Of a stretch of 11,031 nucleotides of DNA, positions 1-5,775 are shown piece after piece. A model generated the notes under the pieces. That model was given only the letters and a program-made list of their open reading frames with translations. It searched no databases and had not been told where the DNA came from. Both the position numbers and the translations under genes were made by a program. Numbering within the stretch: the first letter of the stretch is position 1; each line of letters begins with the position of its first letter. The stretch comes from CAZSVE01 sp964610175 (GTDB lineage: Bacteria; Pseudomonadota; Gammaproteobacteria; HK1): contig CAZSVE010000097.1 in the NCBI GenBank assembly GCA_964610175.1, positions 1-11,031 on the forward strand. The letters run 5' to 3'.

Positions 1-129
1 CAGGAATTCGGAAACTTCGTTTTTCCGATACGTGAACATCACGCCCCTTCGGGGCAGGTGTAGAAACCATGAAGGACCGCCATCGGTTATCCTCTCTAAT
101 TTAGGCTCTCGAACAGAGGGGAGAAGAAG
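1..129 (+). other. Hairpin-rich leader upstream of IS110-type relic
   Basis: This is the non-coding segment before the transposase relic. It holds three short inverted repeats: a 6-bp stem at 9-14/22-27, a GCCCC/GGGGC stem with a UUC loop (C-UUCG-G tetraloop) at 43-55, and a 5-bp stem at 91-95/115-119. A longer 11-bp inverted repeat joins 70-80 to 136-146 and reaches into the transposase start. Known of the family: IS110 elements carry a structured guide (bridge) RNA in a non-coding end. Inference: this leader may be the remains of such an end. I cannot identify target or donor loops, so the bridge RNA idea is weak. Confidence 0.3.
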
Positions 130-273
130 ATGACAGCGGTCCTTCACAGCAAAGGTTACACAGGCAATACAGTTTTGTACATGGCGATGGAGTTGAGCAA
201 CAGCAAATGGAAGCTAGGGTTCAGCAACGGCAACAGGGATCGAATCGTGCCGATCGACGATCGATGCCGGTAA
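130..273 (+). pseudogene. IS110-family transposase, N-terminal fragment
   Basis: The 47-codon reading frame starts at ATG 130 behind a purine-rich GAGGGGAGAAG ribosome-binding stretch and ends at two consecutive stops (271-276). Residues 10-34 (YTGNTVLYMAMELSNSKW, then KLGFSNG) match, from memory, the start of IS110-family (DEDD) transposases, which open with a VLYxAxELSNxKWKLxF segment carrying the first catalytic acid (E22). Full-length members are about 300-400 residues, so only roughly an eighth is present, and nothing downstream resembles the remainder. It is a dead relic of an insertion sequence. Its 5' end and leader are preserved and its body is lost. Confidence 0.6.
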
Positions 274-723
274 TAAGAGCCGGGCGGTTTTTGACCCTGC
301 CGTTTGTCTGCCTGGGGGAGCGGAGTCGGTACGATATTACCTTCGGTCATTATCGTATTCCGGGTTAGGCTCCCTGATGAGATCGGGACCATACTCCGGT
401 TCCGATTCCCCGTGGGCGGCGGAGAGTCCGGTCAGCGATGCGTTCGACCACGACTCATGATCGGAATCGCCTTCCGATAGTTTTGGATGGGTACGACCAC
501 GTTGGAGCCCGGAGAGATCCCGAGCGGGGCCGATAATTCGATGTGTCGATCATCGATAACGGTTGCGTGCATGATAACCATGAGTAATTTGTTTATTTTC
601 CGCTCGGCTTTACAAATGGATCAAATTTTCACTGTATTTTACTAATGCAGGATCATGCATTGTTGGTCTGAGGCGAAGCCTCGCTAGTACCTCTTTCGGA
701 TTCTTCCAAAATCCCTGGGGTCA
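274..723. other. Gene-free stretch
   Basis: I recognise no gene on either strand. Visible structure is limited to a 7-bp inverted repeat at 460-466/472-478 (5-nt loop, followed by AGTTTT on the plus strand), a 6-bp stem at 644-649/656-661, and a 5-bp stem at 670-674/678-682. The last two lie just beyond the 3' end of the DUF5615 gene and could weakly terminate it, but neither has a proper T-run on the minus strand. The 580-660 part is A/T-rich compared with its surroundings. Confidence 0.4.
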
Positions 724-1068
724 TCAGCGAATATACGGCACCTGGATCTCTATGTAACCTTCGAAACGGGCATTATCGATGGCATTCAGGATGTTGGGCA
801 CTACGCGCTGGATTCGGGGTCGACTCGTGGGGGGCCAACTCGTGGCGCCAAGGATAACGATGGCGATGCGGCGATTGGCGAGATTCTGCTGATATTTCAG
901 GTTGGCGTCCGTTGTCACCAAAACCTCGAAACCATGATTTTCCGCCCGCCGCAACAGCTCTCCGTTTTCGATACTGCTCCATCCCATCTCATACGCAGTT
1001 GAAATTCTGTGTCCCGGCAGATGATGGCGCAATGGAATGGGCGTGCCCTGATCGAAAAGTACGCGCAC
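724..1068 (-). CDS. DUF5615 family PIN-like toxin
   Basis: A 114-residue protein of the DUF5615 family, PIN-like putative RNases that act as toxins beside DUF433 antitoxins. The start VRVLFDQGTPIPLRHH and the later VTTDANLKYQQNL (residues 51-63) and RRIAIVIL are the family hallmarks. D6, E37 and D54 are candidate acidic active-site residues. I chose GTG at 1068 because the family motif begins there and because it overlaps the TAG stop of the upstream antitoxin by one base, typical of a translationally coupled TA pair. The frame stays open upstream to 1269, but that extension runs antisense-like through the antitoxin and shows no similarity. Length is normal for the family, so this looks intact. 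Role as toxin is inferred from family and context. Confidence 0.88.
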   Translation of the reverse strand: MRVLFDQGTPIPLRHHLPGHRISTAYEMGWSSIENGELLRRAENHGFEVLVTTDANLKYQQNLANRRIAIVILGATSWPPTSRPRIQRVVPNILNAIDNARFEGYIEIQVPYIR

Positions 1069-1286
1069 TACGCGGCCTCCAGCGTATGGGCGGCATGCTC
1101 CAGCACCATGCGCGCCTGATCGAGCGTGACGCCGGGAAACCAACTGACGAACTCCGAGAGTTTGGCGCCGTCCTCGAGGTTCTCGAAAAGCGCGGAAACG
1201 GGCACGCGCGTGCCGCGAAATACCAAGGCGCCACTTACCCTTCCGGGGTCGCGCTCGACAGCGGGGCAATCGGTCCAGTCATTCAT
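1068..1286 (-). CDS. DUF433 antitoxin
   Basis: A 72-residue DUF433 protein, the usual antitoxin partner of DUF5615. It shows the family core: an early V-x-G-x-LVFRGTRVPV segment (residues 17-30), then LFENLEDGAKLSEFV and FPGVTLDQARMVLEHA, a small helical DNA-binding-like fold. An AAGGACC ribosome-binding site lies about 9 bases before the ATG. Its stop overlaps the toxin start by one base, so the two form one transcription unit and the antitoxin probably represses it, as is common for TA pairs (inference). It is the only TA pair in this window in which both partners look fully intact. Confidence 0.88.
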   Translation of the reverse strand: MNDWTDCPAVERDPGRVSGALVFRGTRVPVSALFENLEDGAKLSEFVSWFPGVTLDQARMVLEHAAHTLEAA

Positions 1287-1355
1287 TGTGTTTGGTCCTT
1301 CTGGTTTTCACTCGCTTCCAGGGCACGACTTTTATCCGCATGTGGATGGAATCGA

Positions 1356-1563
1356 TCATCGGAGCGGGATATTCTCGATTTCCTCCACTGCCCGCTCGAG
1401 GGGGATAAGCTCTTCCTCTATCTCTTTCGTCTTATAGTATACGGATGTCCTCCAGTTCCTCCATGGCAAGCAAGAGCTTCTCCCACTCCCGTATCGGCAA
1501 CAAGACGGACTTTTTGTTGTGATTGCCGTCGATGACATATTCCGCGTGGAATGCTTTCATCAT
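1356..1563 (-). pseudogene. Phd/RelB-like antitoxin, frameshifted
   Basis: Starting at the double ATG (1563/1560) behind a GGGAGATGAG ribosome-binding site, the frame gives a Phd/prevent-host-death-like start with AEYVIDGNHNKKSVLLPI, then EWEKLLLAMEELEDIR. It hits TAA at codon 44 (1432-1434). One frame over, translation continues YYKTKEIEEELIPLERAVEEI to a stop at 1356, exactly the acidic tail expected after LEDIR in this family. Removing one base near 1435-1441 restores a 68-residue protein of normal length. The usual downstream RelE-like toxin is absent: only about 70 bases separate it from the DUF433 gene. The start overlaps the stop of the preceding toxin stub. Either a real pseudogene or a sequencing insertion. 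Confidence 0.65.
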
Positions 1564-1664
1564 TTCTCATCTCCCGATTCGTTGTTTCCATTTCCTATTC
1601 CATCATGGAAGTGGCAACCATATGCCAAGTCAGCGGTTGCCTCTTCGAAGATCTGGATCTTCAC
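1560..1664 (-). pseudogene. RelE/ParE-family toxin, N-terminal stub
   Basis: A 34-residue frame starting at GTG 1664, overlapping the antitoxin stop by four bases (GTGA). Residues 1-20 (VKIQIFEEATADLAYGCHFH) match the opening of a ParE-like toxin group and closely resemble the second copy at 9218. After that the sequence changes to DGIGNGNNESGDEK and stops, so about 75-80 residues of the expected toxin are missing. The stop overlaps the start of the Phd-like antitoxin. I read it as a deletion that fused the toxin start to the leader of the next TA module. A 34-residue product would not be expected to keep RNase or gyrase-poison activity. Confidence 0.6.
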
Positions 1665-1894
1665 CAGAGTTGCTCGCGCACTGCTTGCTTGGCCTCCGCG
1701 ATATCCGGAAAGCGCGATGCGCCATCGGCTATGCGCTGTTCCCGTGCTCGCAGGACGTCGGCGTGCCAGGAAGGGGAAGGGACACGCTCGGATTCATTGG
1801 CATCGAGATTACGGATAAGATCGGCCCGGATCTCCTCGATTGCCCGCAACTTGTCCGTGGTGGTCATTTTTTCGAGTGGGATGGCGATGGGCAT
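1661..1894 (-). CDS. Addiction module antitoxin (PF09720-like)
   Basis: A 77-residue member of the 'putative addiction module component' antitoxin family. Signature parts are IPLEKMTTTDKLRAIEEIRADL at the start (listed here as positions 5-26), then VPSPSWHADVLRAREQRIADG in the middle, and the tail DIAEAKQAVREQLW. The normal partner is a ParE/RelE-like toxin encoded directly after it. Here only a stub of that toxin remains, so the antitoxin is effectively orphaned. ATG 1894 is preferred because a decayed copy at 2829 keeps the same upstream start. ATG 1867 is an alternative, and it overlaps the stop of the preceding gene as ATGA. The gene overlaps the 3' end of the MWQDP-type gene by 31 bases. 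Confidence 0.8.
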   Translation of the reverse strand: MPIAIPLEKMTTTDKLRAIEEIRADLIRNLDANESERVPSPSWHADVLRAREQRIADGASRFPDIAEAKQAVREQLW

Positions 1895-2130
1895 GGTAGT
1901 TTTCCCGGTGTGGCGGTGGCCGGTTCGGAATGCAACCTCCCCGGAACCGATGGCCGAACCGCAACGGTGCCTGCCGCCGGTTTGCGCGCCGGAAAAGAAA
2001 CGACGCGCTCGGGATGCGCGGCCTGTTTCGCCATCAAATCGTCAAAGATTCCATCAATACTATAATCGAACTGGCGGGCGTACTCGTCCCGGAGCGTTCG
2101 TGTCTCCGCAACAATAGGGTCTTGCCACAT
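1864..2130 (-). CDS. MWQDP-type small protein, candidate antitoxin
   Basis: An 88-residue protein beginning MWQDPIVAETRTLRDEYARQ and continuing FDYSIDGIFDDLMAKQA to VSFPARKP. I recall short proteins of this type (a hydrophilic helical core ending shortly after an RKP motif) next to PIN-domain genes, annotated as hypothetical. The last 37 residues are low-complexity and rich in P, S and T. They probably arose by read-through into the leader of the next gene. The start lies two bases after the stop of the VapC-like gene with a GGAG site 11 bases upstream, so it is co-transcribed and perhaps translationally coupled with the toxin. The antitoxin role is inference from this pairing, and the toxin-first order is the reverse of most type II systems. 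Confidence 0.65.
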   Translation of the reverse strand: MWQDPIVAETRTLRDEYARQFDYSIDGIFDDLMAKQAAHPERVVSFPARKPAAGTVAVRPSVPGRLHSEPATATPGKLPCPSPSHSKK

Positions 2131-2132
2131 AA

Positions 2133-2606
2133 TCAAGGCTCCATGAGTTGAAGGGGTGTGCAAATGATCGGCGGTTCCAGCCCAAGCGCCCTGCAGGTAG
2201 CCTCGATTTTGGGCCGGGCGTGTGCATTCGCGATATGCGTACAGTTCCAGGTAAGCAGATATTCGACGCCGTTCACCGCCGTCATGGCGATATGATACGC
2301 ATCCGCCTCCGCTTTTTCCGGCAGCGCATGGTTTTCGATCAGGGCCTTAGCCAATACCCTGACATCCTCCGAGATTCGCAGCAGTGGAAGATCGGCGATG
2401 GCGGCCAGACGGCGCCGCGCGGCCCCCGAGTGGCCCCGGCCCGCTTCCGACAGGACGAGATCGGACACGACGACATGGTAGTTCGGTCTCTGTATTTCCC
2501 ACCATTCGGCCGTCGCGCCTTGATTTGCCATGGCGCGAAGGTCGTTGCTCGGCCGGGCCGTCAGATAACTCAAAACCGACGTTTCGACGTAAACGGTTGC
2601 CTTCAC
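2133..2606 (-). CDS. VapC-like PIN domain toxin
   Basis: A 157-residue PIN-domain protein, expected to be a Mg-dependent endoribonuclease toxin. The order of motifs fits: YVETSVLSYL at 6-15 (E8 in the position of the first PIN acid), SDLVLSEA at 48-55 (E54), PEKAEADAYHIA at 96-107 (D102), LLTWNCTHIANA at 117-128, and PPIICTP near the end. I chose GTG 2606 because the family starts KxTVYxET and because an AGGA site sits 6-7 bases before it. The frame extends to ATG 2654, but those 16 residues are unlike the family. The acid set looks complete, so the enzyme may be active. The partner is probably the small gene two bases downstream (inference). Confidence 0.85.
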   Translation of the reverse strand: MKATVYVETSVLSYLTARPSNDLRAMANQGATAEWWEIQRPNYHVVVSDLVLSEAGRGHSGAARRRLAAIADLPLLRISEDVRVLAKALIENHALPEKAEADAYHIAMTAVNGVEYLLTWNCTHIANAHARPKIEATCRALGLEPPIICTPLQLMEP

Positions 2607-2639
2607 GGAGGTTCCTGTTTCTTCGATGCGCGGTGGCGC

Positions 2640-2829
2640 ATCGAAAACTTTCATCTTGCCTGCTTCCGTATTCGGCTATGCGACCCTCGCGTGTCAGGAG
2701 AAGGCAAGGATACCGATACTATCGGATTCATTGGCCTCAAGATTATGGACTGGATCGGCTCGGATCTCCTCATTTGCCCGTAGCTTGTCCGTGGTGGTCA
2801 TTGTTTCCAATGGGATGGGTGATGTGCAT
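2640..2829 (-). pseudogene. Addiction module antitoxin remnant (copy 3)
   Basis: This is a decayed copy of the antitoxin at 1661-1894. The ATG at 2829 and its leader (GGAAAAACCACC before ATG, against GGGAAAACTACC there) are preserved. One extra base around 2815-2818 throws the start out of frame. In the shifted frame MTTTDKLRANEEIRAD and HNLEANESD are clear, then a TGA replaces the Trp codon of the family SW-HAD motif. Past that, a fragment in another frame (RIAEYGSRQDESF) still echoes RIADGASRFPD. The C-terminal third and the toxin are gone, and the VapC-like gene follows immediately. At least one frameshift and one nonsense change mark it as a real pseudogene. Confidence 0.65.
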
Positions 2830-2910
2830 GGTGGTTTTTCCGATGTGGTGGTTAGCTTGTAATGTAACGGCGCACATAGGCTACCGCATTTATGCAGTCG
2901 ACTGGATTCG

Positions 2911-4254
2911 TTAAATCGAGTACGGACGAATGGCTTTGAACACACCCGTTGTGGTCATTTTGCGTATGTATTCAAAACGGGTCATGGTTTCCACTGGATC
3001 GACTTGTTCCAAATTTGCGAAATTCAGCCCGGCAAGTCCCCCGCGAGTATATTTGACACTGAATAGATAGTCATCGTTTACTAAGCCCGTCGCGGTATCC
3101 AACCGTTGCGAATACCCGGAAATGATGACTCTATCGCAGCGTGGCAATGCAGCCATAGTTGTACCGGCAAGCCTGAGTGAAATGCCATGAATGTGCGTAG
3201 CGTATTCTTGACGCAGCTGTTTTTGAGGTTTGTTCTTAATATTCAACTTGCGGCCGTTAGCGGCGAGTGCGGCAACCTTTTGAGGCAAATCTTCTATTTC
3301 GGGCAGATCCACATCCAACCAGACTTCTTGACCTCCATATTCGATCTGATATGCGACGATAGTTTCTCTGGGCCACGACATACTGCTGAATATTTCCTCC
3401 AGAGATGAACACATGACTTCGGTATTACCGCGAATATCCGAGAAAAATGATTGCTGCTTTTGAGCTTCATGTTCTTCATGGTTTTGCTTTTTCTTCAACC
3501 AATCAGCAGTTTCGGCCTCCCACCTGACCAAGTCGATTGCGTATTGTTCGGTTGCCGCACTTTTTCGTCGTTGCCATTCGGATACCAGTTTCTGGTGATT
3601 TTGCTCATTTGTTCTTACCGCTTCCTCATGGGCAATTCTGCGGCTTTTGAACAAACGGCTCCAATACCCAAGAGGTTGAACCTCTGATAGTTGTGGCTTT
3701 GGGGGTTCAGCGGGTTCTTCCGGTTTCCTGGGGGCTTGCACATCAAAAGGCGCGGGTTGGTATTTCGGCGCTGAATCAGGAAAAGGCGTGTCCAGATGGA
3801 TCTCTTGAAGTAGTTCTATGTCTCCGTTGATTTCATCACATTGCTCTTGGAGCCAGTTCTTAACTACGGGGCCTTTCTGTTCCCAGAGCAAGCGCATATC
3901 AGCGAGTGACATAGGCTCTCCAAACGAGTTCGTGGCCTCAATAGCACCTTTGTCGTTCAGACGTAATGCTACGCTGGCCAATGCATCTCGCCTGCGACGC
4001 TCCTTTGCGAGCTTTTCTTGCTCTCGCTCGATTCGGCGACGCTCACGCTCAAACTGTTGGTGATTTTGAGCACCGGATAATCTAGTGCGGCTAGACAAGC
4101 CGGTACCGGGAATGCCTGCATTCAGATAAGTACCGCGAGAACTGACATTCACGGATGCTCCGCGCGGCCCTACTGTCATGCTAGCACCGGAACCACTGAA
4201 ATTTATCTTGACGCCAGGAGCAATCTTTACGCTTTTACGAAATCTCATACCCAT
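2911..4254 (-). CDS. DUF4236 domain protein with long C-terminal extension
   Basis: A 447-residue protein. Residues 1-58 (MGMRFRKSVKIAPGVKINFS, then GASMTVGPRGASVNVSSRGT and IPGTGLSSRT) are an unmistakable DUF4236 domain, a small all-beta module of unknown function. A charged helix (about 66-95, ERERRRIEREQEKLAKERR) likely forms a coiled coil. A proline-rich linker lies around 167-190, a second charged helical part around 200-270, and a mixed alpha/beta C-terminal region around 280-447 that I do not recognise. The ATG has AGAGGA about 8 bases upstream. There is no signal peptide or membrane segment. It follows an orphaned antitoxin by about 40 bases and may share its transcript. Codon composition is more A/T-rich than folC, suggesting separate acquisition. 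Confidence 0.85.
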   Translation of the reverse strand: MGMRFRKSVKIAPGVKINFSGSGASMTVGPRGASVNVSSRGTYLNAGIPGTGLSSRTRLSGAQNHQQFERERRRIEREQEKLAKERRRRDALASVALRLNDKGAIEATNSFGEPMSLADMRLLWEQKGPVVKNWLQEQCDEINGDIELLQEIHLDTPFPDSAPKYQPAPFDVQAPRKPEEPAEPPKPQLSEVQPLGYWSRLFKSRRIAHEEAVRTNEQNHQKLVSEWQRRKSAATEQYAIDLVRWEAETADWLKKKQNHEEHEAQKQQSFFSDIRGNTEVMCSSLEEIFSSMSWPRETIVAYQIEYGGQEVWLDVDLPEIEDLPQKVAALAANGRKLNIKNKPQKQLRQEYATHIHGISLRLAGTTMAALPRCDRVIISGYSQRLDTATGLVNDDYLFSVKYTRGGLAGLNFANLEQVDPVETMTRFEYIRKMTTTGVFKAIRPYSI

Positions 4255-4297
4255 CTGGCAAATCCTCTATGTCTGATTGCAGGCTTTAACAACATCA
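4244..4297 (-). pseudogene. VapC-type toxin start, deleted after about 4 codons
   Basis: Reading from ATG 4297 (overlapping the antitoxin TGA) gives MMLLKPAIRHRGFARWV and a stop. The MMLL start with ATGA coupling is what one expects of a VapC following this antitoxin, where DTN should come next. Instead the DUF4236 leader begins. The match is only four residues, so this could be chance. The strongest support is the coupling geometry. Confidence 0.25.
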
Positions 4298-4558
4298 TTC
4301 GTTCCTCGATGGCAGGGCGCAATCCTTACGAACCTCCCGCTGCCACGCCACCGGATCATCGATCCCCAATCCGCCGCTGTCGGCAATCTCCTGGGCAATG
4401 TCCATCGCTCGCTTGGCTTTACCGGTTTTCGATTCGCCGACTGCCCGTGGTCTGTCGAGGGCAGTGCGCGGAAACTGGCGAATGATGTTGAGCACTAATT
4501 CCAGATAGCGCCCGTCCAAACGATCTATCTCGGTTTTTAGCTGTTCTCTTGCAATCAT
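4295..4558 (-). CDS. VapB-like antitoxin, toxin missing
   Basis: An 87-residue acidic/basic mixed protein starting MIAREQLKTEIDRLDGRYLE and ending DDPVAWQREVRKDCALPSRN. Both ends are typical of small antitoxins that precede PIN-domain (VapC) toxins: a helical REQLK-EI-LD-x-YLELV start and a DPVAWQREIRxDRxLPGR-like tail that wraps the toxin. A GGAGA site lies about 12 bases before the ATG. The stop overlaps an ATGATGTTGTTA that would encode MMLL, the usual VapC opening, but the sequence then departs (KPAIRHRGFARWV) and stops at 4244-4246, inside the DUF4236 start. The toxin has therefore been lost within its first few codons. Family assignment is from memory of the motifs. Confidence 0.65.
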   Translation of the reverse strand: MIAREQLKTEIDRLDGRYLELVLNIIRQFPRTALDRPRAVGESKTGKAKRAMDIAQEIADSGGLGIDDPVAWQREVRKDCALPSRNE

Positions 4559-4712
4559 CGGTTATGGTATCTCCATGACACGGTGGGATTCGCGGATAGG
4601 TCTCTCTCTATCATTTTACTCCGATTGCGCGGTAGCATAGCAGTAAATCCATATTCCCTTTCCATCGGCTCCGGTTTGCACACCATCGAAAAAAATACCA
4701 TGCGTAGCAAAC

Positions 4713-4986
4713 CGGATAAGCGCCTTTCGAAGGTTGGCTTTTTGCCATGGAATGCACTCCAACATCCAACAAAAGTAAACTCGCACCCATCGGATGATGA
4801 ATCCACATTGATGCCATGCAAGCTTACACAGCACAAATGCGAGCCAACATCCTTGCAACGCGAACCAGAAAAAGCAGAACGTAAGCCCGCTTTTCATCGA
4901 TGTAAGCTCACATCTTATCCGTACAAACTTGCATTCATCCGATGGTTTTCGAAAAAATCCACTTGTAACAACACATCCAGTCGTTG
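4713..4986. repeat. Degenerate 21-bp tandem repeat array
   Basis: Cutting the plus strand in 21-base steps from 4819 (4819, 4840, 4861, 4882, 4903, 4924, 4945, 4966) gives units that share a pattern near YAARCYYRCATTCATCCGATG. Columns 3 (A), 9-10 (CA) and 20-21 (TG) are nearly invariant. Further units at 4776, 4755, 4734 and 4713 fit less well, with a one-base slip near 4797. Because 21 is a multiple of three, each frame gives heptapeptide repeats: CKLTQHK, CEPTSLQ, RKPAFHR, CKLTSYP, YKLAFIR on plus, and CKFVRIR, CELTSMK, CWLAFVL, CKLAWHQ on minus. There is no ribosome-binding site or convincing start for either, so I treat it as non-coding DNA. It ends about 50 bases before the FN3 gene. Confidence 0.65.
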
Positions 4987-5037
4987 TTTCCCCGCAAAAT
5001 ACCGAAGAAACACAAACCAAACCAGGAGATTACCGCC

Positions 5038-5661
5038 ATGGCCCAATTCCCGAGAGACGAAACCGGTACCCTCGGCCTCGCCCAGGAGATTGCGGATGGC
5101 CTTGCCGCGAATACGGAGGTCTATCCCGCCCCGCCGGTCAGCACCGAGGATCTCAACGCCGCGCTCGCCGATTGTGTGACGGCCCGGGATGCGGTGCAGA
5201 CCGCCAAGGCCGCCCTGGAGCAGGCCGTCTCTACCAAGCAGTTGGCCTTCGATGCGCTGGAAGACAAAATGAAGAAGGAAATCCGCTACGCGGAGAATAC
5301 GGTAGATTACGACAATGCCAAGCTGAAGCTCATCGGCTGGGGTGGACGCAAGAGCGCCACTCCGCTGGAGGCACCGGGTCAGGTGGGGAATCTCGTCATC
5401 CAAAGCCAGGGAGAGGGTCGCATCGAGCTTGCCTGGGGAAAACCCGCCGATGGCGGCAAGGTGGCGGCTTACAAAGTGAAATGCCGCCCACGTATCATAG
5501 AGGGTACCACGGGCGCGGCCTGGGCCAACGCCGATACCGCCATGGAGACCGAGATCACCCTGACGGGCCAAATACAGGGCAAGGAGCTGGAATACTGCGT
5601 GGTGGCGGTGAACAAAGCCGGCGAGGGCGTGGCGAGCAATACGGTGACGGCGGTGCTTTGA
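5038..5661 (+). CDS. Fibronectin type III domain protein
   Basis: A 207-residue protein with no signal peptide. Residues 1-100 form a mostly helical N-terminal module: DLNAALADCVTARDAVQTAK through KKEIRYAENTVDYDNAKLKL, likely a coiled coil, ending in IGWGGRKSATPLEAPGQ. Residues about 112-207 form one FN3 domain, recognisable from LAWGKPADGGKVAAYKVKC (conserved W and Y), the TGQIQGKELEYCVVAVNKAG strand pair and the ASNTVTAVL end. Start ATG 5038 has AGGAGAT 11 bases upstream. I recall proteins with this exact two-part design in environmental proteobacteria, where the function is unknown. A near-copy of the FN3 part is found at 7703-7972. It sits between the 21-bp repeat array and the lipoprotein gene. 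Confidence 0.85.
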   Translation: MAQFPRDETGTLGLAQEIADGLAANTEVYPAPPVSTEDLNAALADCVTARDAVQTAKAALEQAVSTKQLAFDALEDKMKKEIRYAENTVDYDNAKLKLIGWGGRKSATPLEAPGQVGNLVIQSQGEGRIELAWGKPADGGKVAAYKVKCRPRIIEGTTGAAWANADTAMETEITLTGQIQGKELEYCVVAVNKAGEGVASNTVTAVL

Positions 5662-5775
5662 TGGATTCGTCATTCATCTTCTTCATCGGTATCCGGTGCG
5701 TGGCGGTAACCGCAGGACGATAACTTACATGCCGTATATCTTCTGTTTAAGAATCAAGCGATAGGAACACTAACG

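Noticed and set aside
460..478. 7-bp hairpin as a rho-independent terminator
   Set aside because: The T-run after it is short and interrupted and no gene ends just upstream on the plus strand.
1279..1359. 26-codon frame starting in the stop of the Phd-like antitoxin
   Set aside because: It sits where a RelE-type toxin should start and has coupled ATGA geometry, but its residues match no toxin I know and it overlaps the DUF433 start.
912..1535. Plus-strand 207-residue frame opposite the DUF5615/DUF433/Phd genes
   Set aside because: Antisense shadow spanning three recognised minus-strand genes, with no family similarity.
4713..4986. CRISPR array
   Set aside because: Units are contiguous 21-mers that drift along their whole length, with no alternation of constant repeats and unique spacers and no cas genes.
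4616..5020. Minus-strand 134-residue frame with Cys-rich heptads
   Set aside because: Same repeat effect on the other strand. No start signal and no recognisable domain, so I recorded it only as part of the repeat array.
4583..5179. Plus-strand 198-residue open frame across the 21-bp repeats
   Set aside because: No ribosome-binding site or family similarity. It overlaps the start of the clear FN3 gene in another frame, and its length is explained by the repeat period being a multiple of three.
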